Shown piece by piece: positions 43,507 through 44,981 of a stretch of 44,981 nt of DNA (the stretch's first letter is position 1; each line of letters begins with the position of its first letter). The stretch covers positions 1-44,981 of the forward strand of contig CAYPHJ010000032.1 in the NCBI GenBank assembly GCA_964410485.1, read 5' to 3'. A program made the translations under genes and the position numbers. Below the pieces are notes generated by a model. That model saw only the letters and a program-made list of their open reading frames with translations. It was not told where the DNA came from and did not search any database. This stretch comes from CAYPHJ01 sp964410485 (GTDB lineage: Bacteria; Desulfobacterota; Binatia; UBA9968).

Positions 43507-43619
43507 TGTCATTCTGAGGAGCCGCTGCGACGAACAATCTGCTTTTTCTCGGTCGTCGGTCATCAAAAGCAGATCCTTCACGGAGTCTATCGTGAGCTTG
43601 CCGAGGGTTCAGGATAACA
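43507..43619. repeat. Hairpin repeat after lptE
   Basis: TGTCATTCTG (43507-43516) is roughly complementary to CAGGATAACA (43610-43619). Inside, ATCTGCTTTT (43537-43546) and AAAAGCAGAT (43565-43574) are a perfect 10-bp inverted repeat. The sequence has the look of a degraded palindromic intergenic repeat, different from the one at 13106-13242. It may also act as a transcription end for the leuS-lptE run and the convergent rpsT. Confidence 0.5.
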
Positions 43620-43676
43620 GGCACCCGGCAAGATGGGTTGCAGACGCTCCTGCGGAACCTTGGGGGAATGTCGTGG

Positions 43677-44104
43677 TTAAGCGGGCGCAGTTTTGCCGGC
43701 CGCGGAGCGCGACAATCGCGATAACCAGCGGGAAGCCGTTTTGCGTTTNNNNNNNNNNNNNNNNNNNNNNNNNNNNNNNNNNNNNNNNNNNNNNNNNNNN
43801 NNNNNNNNNNNNNNNNNNNNNNNNNNNNNNNNNNNNNNNNNNNNNNNNTGCCGGCCGCGGAGCGCGACAATCGCGATAACCAGCGGGAAGCCGTTTTGCG
43901 TTTTATGATTCCTTTTGAGACGGCTTTGCCCAATTCCTTATCGATTGTCCTCAATTGGGTTGAAACGGATTCCGAGCTTCCGTCGCCAATCGCCTGACGA
44001 GCTTTTTTGATCAAAGTTCTCAATTTCGATTTCGTTTCGACATTCCTCGCCCGCCTTTTCAGGCTTTGCGTGTGTCTTTTAACAACCGATGAATGAACGG
44101 CCAA
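43677..44104 (-). CDS. rpsT: Ribosomal protein bS20, interrupted by an assembly gap
   Basis: The gene starts at TTG 44104 with GGAGG six bases before it. UUG is also the start of E. coli rpsT. It reads MAVHSSVVKRHTQSLKRRAR and ends in RLSRSAAG at the gap. If the 100 N and one copy of the flanking 55-bp duplicate are removed, the frame continues KTAPA and stops at 43677-43679, giving 90 residues, a normal bS20. So the gene is very probably whole and the break artificial. bS20 is a primary 16S rRNA-binding protein of the small subunit. Confidence 0.9.
43694..43903. other. Assembly gap of 100 N flanked by identical 55-bp ends
   Basis: Bases 43694-43748 and 43849-43903 are the same 55 bp, either side of N at 43749-43848. 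Fifty-five is a common assembler k-mer length, and the duplicated ends look like two contigs that overlap and were scaffolded instead of merged. Joining them restores rpsT. Confidence 0.9.
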
Positions 44105-44131
44105 TGAATTCCTCCAGAAAACTTTTCATTT

Positions 44132-44160
44132 CTATTACCACCGCCCTGCCCAGCTGTCAA
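44132..44160 (-). promoter_or_regulatory. Sigma-70 promoter for rpsT
   Basis: On the minus strand TTGACA (44155-44160) and TAATAG (44132-44137) are 17 bp apart, 28 bp before the start codon. The -35 is perfect and the -10 has one or two mismatches, fitting a strongly expressed ribosomal gene. Confidence 0.6.
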
Positions 44161-44181
44161 CGCATTTGGGTCCAAAGTCCC

Positions 44182-44209
44182 TTGCAAGTAACTGAGACAT
44201 GTGTAATAA
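44182..44209 (+). promoter_or_regulatory. Candidate promoter for the small lipoprotein
   Basis: TTGCAA (44182-44187) and TAATAA (44204-44209) are separated by 16 bp, about 54 bp before the ATG. The match is moderate. Confidence 0.35.
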
Positions 44210-44262
44210 AAATTTCTGAGCAAAAACGCTTTCATGCGTGACGGGAAAGGAGGTGAACTAGG

Positions 44263-44490
44263 ATGCGAAAGAGGTTGATTTTATTGTCCATAACGAGCCT
44301 CTTTGCTCTAACTCTGACACTTGCAGGATGCGGTAGAGAAGAACCTGCACCGCCGCCCCCACCCCCCGCCCCAGCGCCCGCAGAGCCGGCGCCGGCGCCA
44401 GCGGATCCGGGAGCTCCGGCGGCCGAACCAAAAACTCCTCCGGATGCGATGCAGCCGGAAAAGAAAGAAGAGGGAGCAAAGACTCAATAA
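44263..44490 (+). CDS. Small proline/alanine-rich lipoprotein
   Basis: 75 residues. A lipoprotein signal peptide ends in LAGC (Cys23). The mature 53 residues are almost only Pro, Ala and Glu (PAPPPPPPAPAPAEPAPAPA) with a charged tail, so no folded domain is expected; an extended, cell-wall-spanning or spacer role is possible. A very strong ribosome binding site (AAAGGAGGTG) and the terminator after the stop support a real, well-expressed single gene. No specific family is recognised. Such sequences are low complexity, so homology searches will be unreliable. Confidence 0.75.
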   Translation: MRKRLILLSITSLFALTLTLAGCGREEPAPPPPPPAPAPAEPAPAPADPGAPAAEPKTPPDAMQPEKKEEGAKTQ

Positions 44491-44524
44491 GGGATTTCGC
44501 CTTATTGTTTTTACGACGAGCGAG

Positions 44525-44557
44525 AAAGGGGAAGGGTTTATCCTTCCCCTTTTTTTG
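44525..44557 (+). terminator. Rho-independent terminator after the small lipoprotein gene
   Basis: AAAGGGGAAGG (44525-44535) pairs perfectly with CCTTCCCCTTT (44542-44552) across a 6-nt loop and runs into a T tract to 44557. It lies 35 bp after the stop codon and separates this gene from tatC. Confidence 0.9.
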
Positions 44558-44580
44558 CAATCCTACTTTGGGTGTGCATA

Positions 44581-44981
44581 GTGGCGGCTCCGTACATGAG
44601 TTTTACCGAGCATCTGGACGACCTTCGATGGTGTTTGATCAAATCGGTCGGCGCCATCGTTCTCGCTGCCTTGCTTTGTTATTTTTTTGCCGACGCGATC
44701 TTTGATTTGATGGTGGCCCCCCTGCGAAAGCAGTTGACCCCGGGTCAAAGCTTGATTGGAACATCGGTTACAGAGGCATTCTTTACTGAAATCAAAGTCG
44801 CTCTGGCTGCCGGATTGGTGCTGGCTTGCCCGGTTGTGTTCTACCAGCTATGGCGCTTTATCGCTCCCGGTTTGCTACGCAGCGAAAAAAAATTAGTCCT
44901 GCCTTTTGTGTTCTGTGCGACCCTTTTTTTCCTGGCCGGAGTTTTTTTTTGCTATCGAGTTGTTCTGCCCGTTGCGTTTCG
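44581..44981 (+). CDS. tatC: Sec-independent translocase subunit TatC, partial (3' end outside the window)
   Basis: The open frame from GTG 44581 (ATG 44596 is the alternative) runs off the window with no stop. MSFTEHLDDLRWCLIKS is the TatC N-terminus, with the conserved Glu in the HLDDLR helix that helps recognise twin-arginine signal peptides. The first membrane helix (AIVLAALLCYFFADAIF), VAPLRKQL, TSVTEAFFTEIKVALAAGLV and the FYQLWRFIAPGLLRSEKK loop all match. About 133 of the usual 250 residues are present. TatC is the receptor of the Tat export system in the inner membrane. tatA/B are not in the window. Confidence 0.93.
   Translation, partial: MAAPYMSFTEHLDDLRWCLIKSVGAIVLAALLCYFFADAIFDLMVAPLRKQLTPGQSLIGTSVTEAFFTEIKVALAAGLVLACPVVFYQLWRFIAPGLLRSEKKLVLPFVFCATLFFLAGVFFCYRVVLPVAF

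Overview
The window looks like a scaffold from an uncultured Gram-negative bacterium. The Gram-negative call rests on lipid A and LPS genes (lpxC, lptE), pal, an outer-membrane beta-barrel protein and several lipoproteins. The clustered gene orders (yebC-ruvCAB; yceD-rpmF-plsX-fabD-fabG-acpP; rpiB-glyA-nrdR-ribD-ribE-ribBA-ribH-nusB-leuS-lptE) fit a deltaproteobacterial-type lineage (Desulfobacterota, Binatia, NC10 or similar). That placement is inference, since no marker tree could be built. A 100-N gap flanked by identical 55-bp ends indicates a short-read assembly. I saw no rRNA, tRNA or CRISPR array.

Bases 1-5200 are sparse and partly decayed. They hold 1.17 kb without a gene, one intact sensor histidine kinase, a conserved hypothetical gene, a receiver domain with no usable start, and a truncated kinase-receiver remnant. 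Bases 5200-14000 are accessory: a minus-strand set (pal, amidohydrolase, beta-barrel protein), a gluconokinase, a TerC-family membrane protein, a NodIJ-type ABC exporter, a frameshifted coiled-coil gene ending in a 137-bp hairpin repeat, and a GNAT acetyltransferase. Bases 14100-18430 hold aconitase, a metallo-beta-lactamase-fold hydrolase and RlpA.

Bases 18600-27360 form a long plus-strand run: yebC, ruvC, ruvA, ruvB, a DUF2905 gene, an NtrY-like kinase, a receiver-LpxC fusion, a DUF2203 gene and queG. The fusion is the most interesting object here. An NtrX-like receiver domain, with all its phosphorylation residues, is joined to a complete LpxC deacetylase where NtrX would carry its AAA+ and DNA-binding domains. 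It lies 10 bp behind its probable kinase. This suggests direct two-component control of the committed step of lipid A synthesis.

On the minus strand at 27354-29677 sit a YbgC-type thioesterase, an HtrA-like protein that has lost all three catalytic-triad residues but keeps its PDZ domain, and a TIGR01212 radical SAM protein. From 29855 a plus-strand run covers early fatty-acid and phospholipid synthesis (without fabH and fabF), then rpiB, glyA, nrdR, riboflavin synthesis, nusB, leuS and lptE. The DHBP-synthase half of RibBA appears inactive by its residues. The window ends with rpsT on the minus strand (interrupted by the artefactual gap), a small proline-rich lipoprotein with a strong terminator, and the start of tatC running off the edge.
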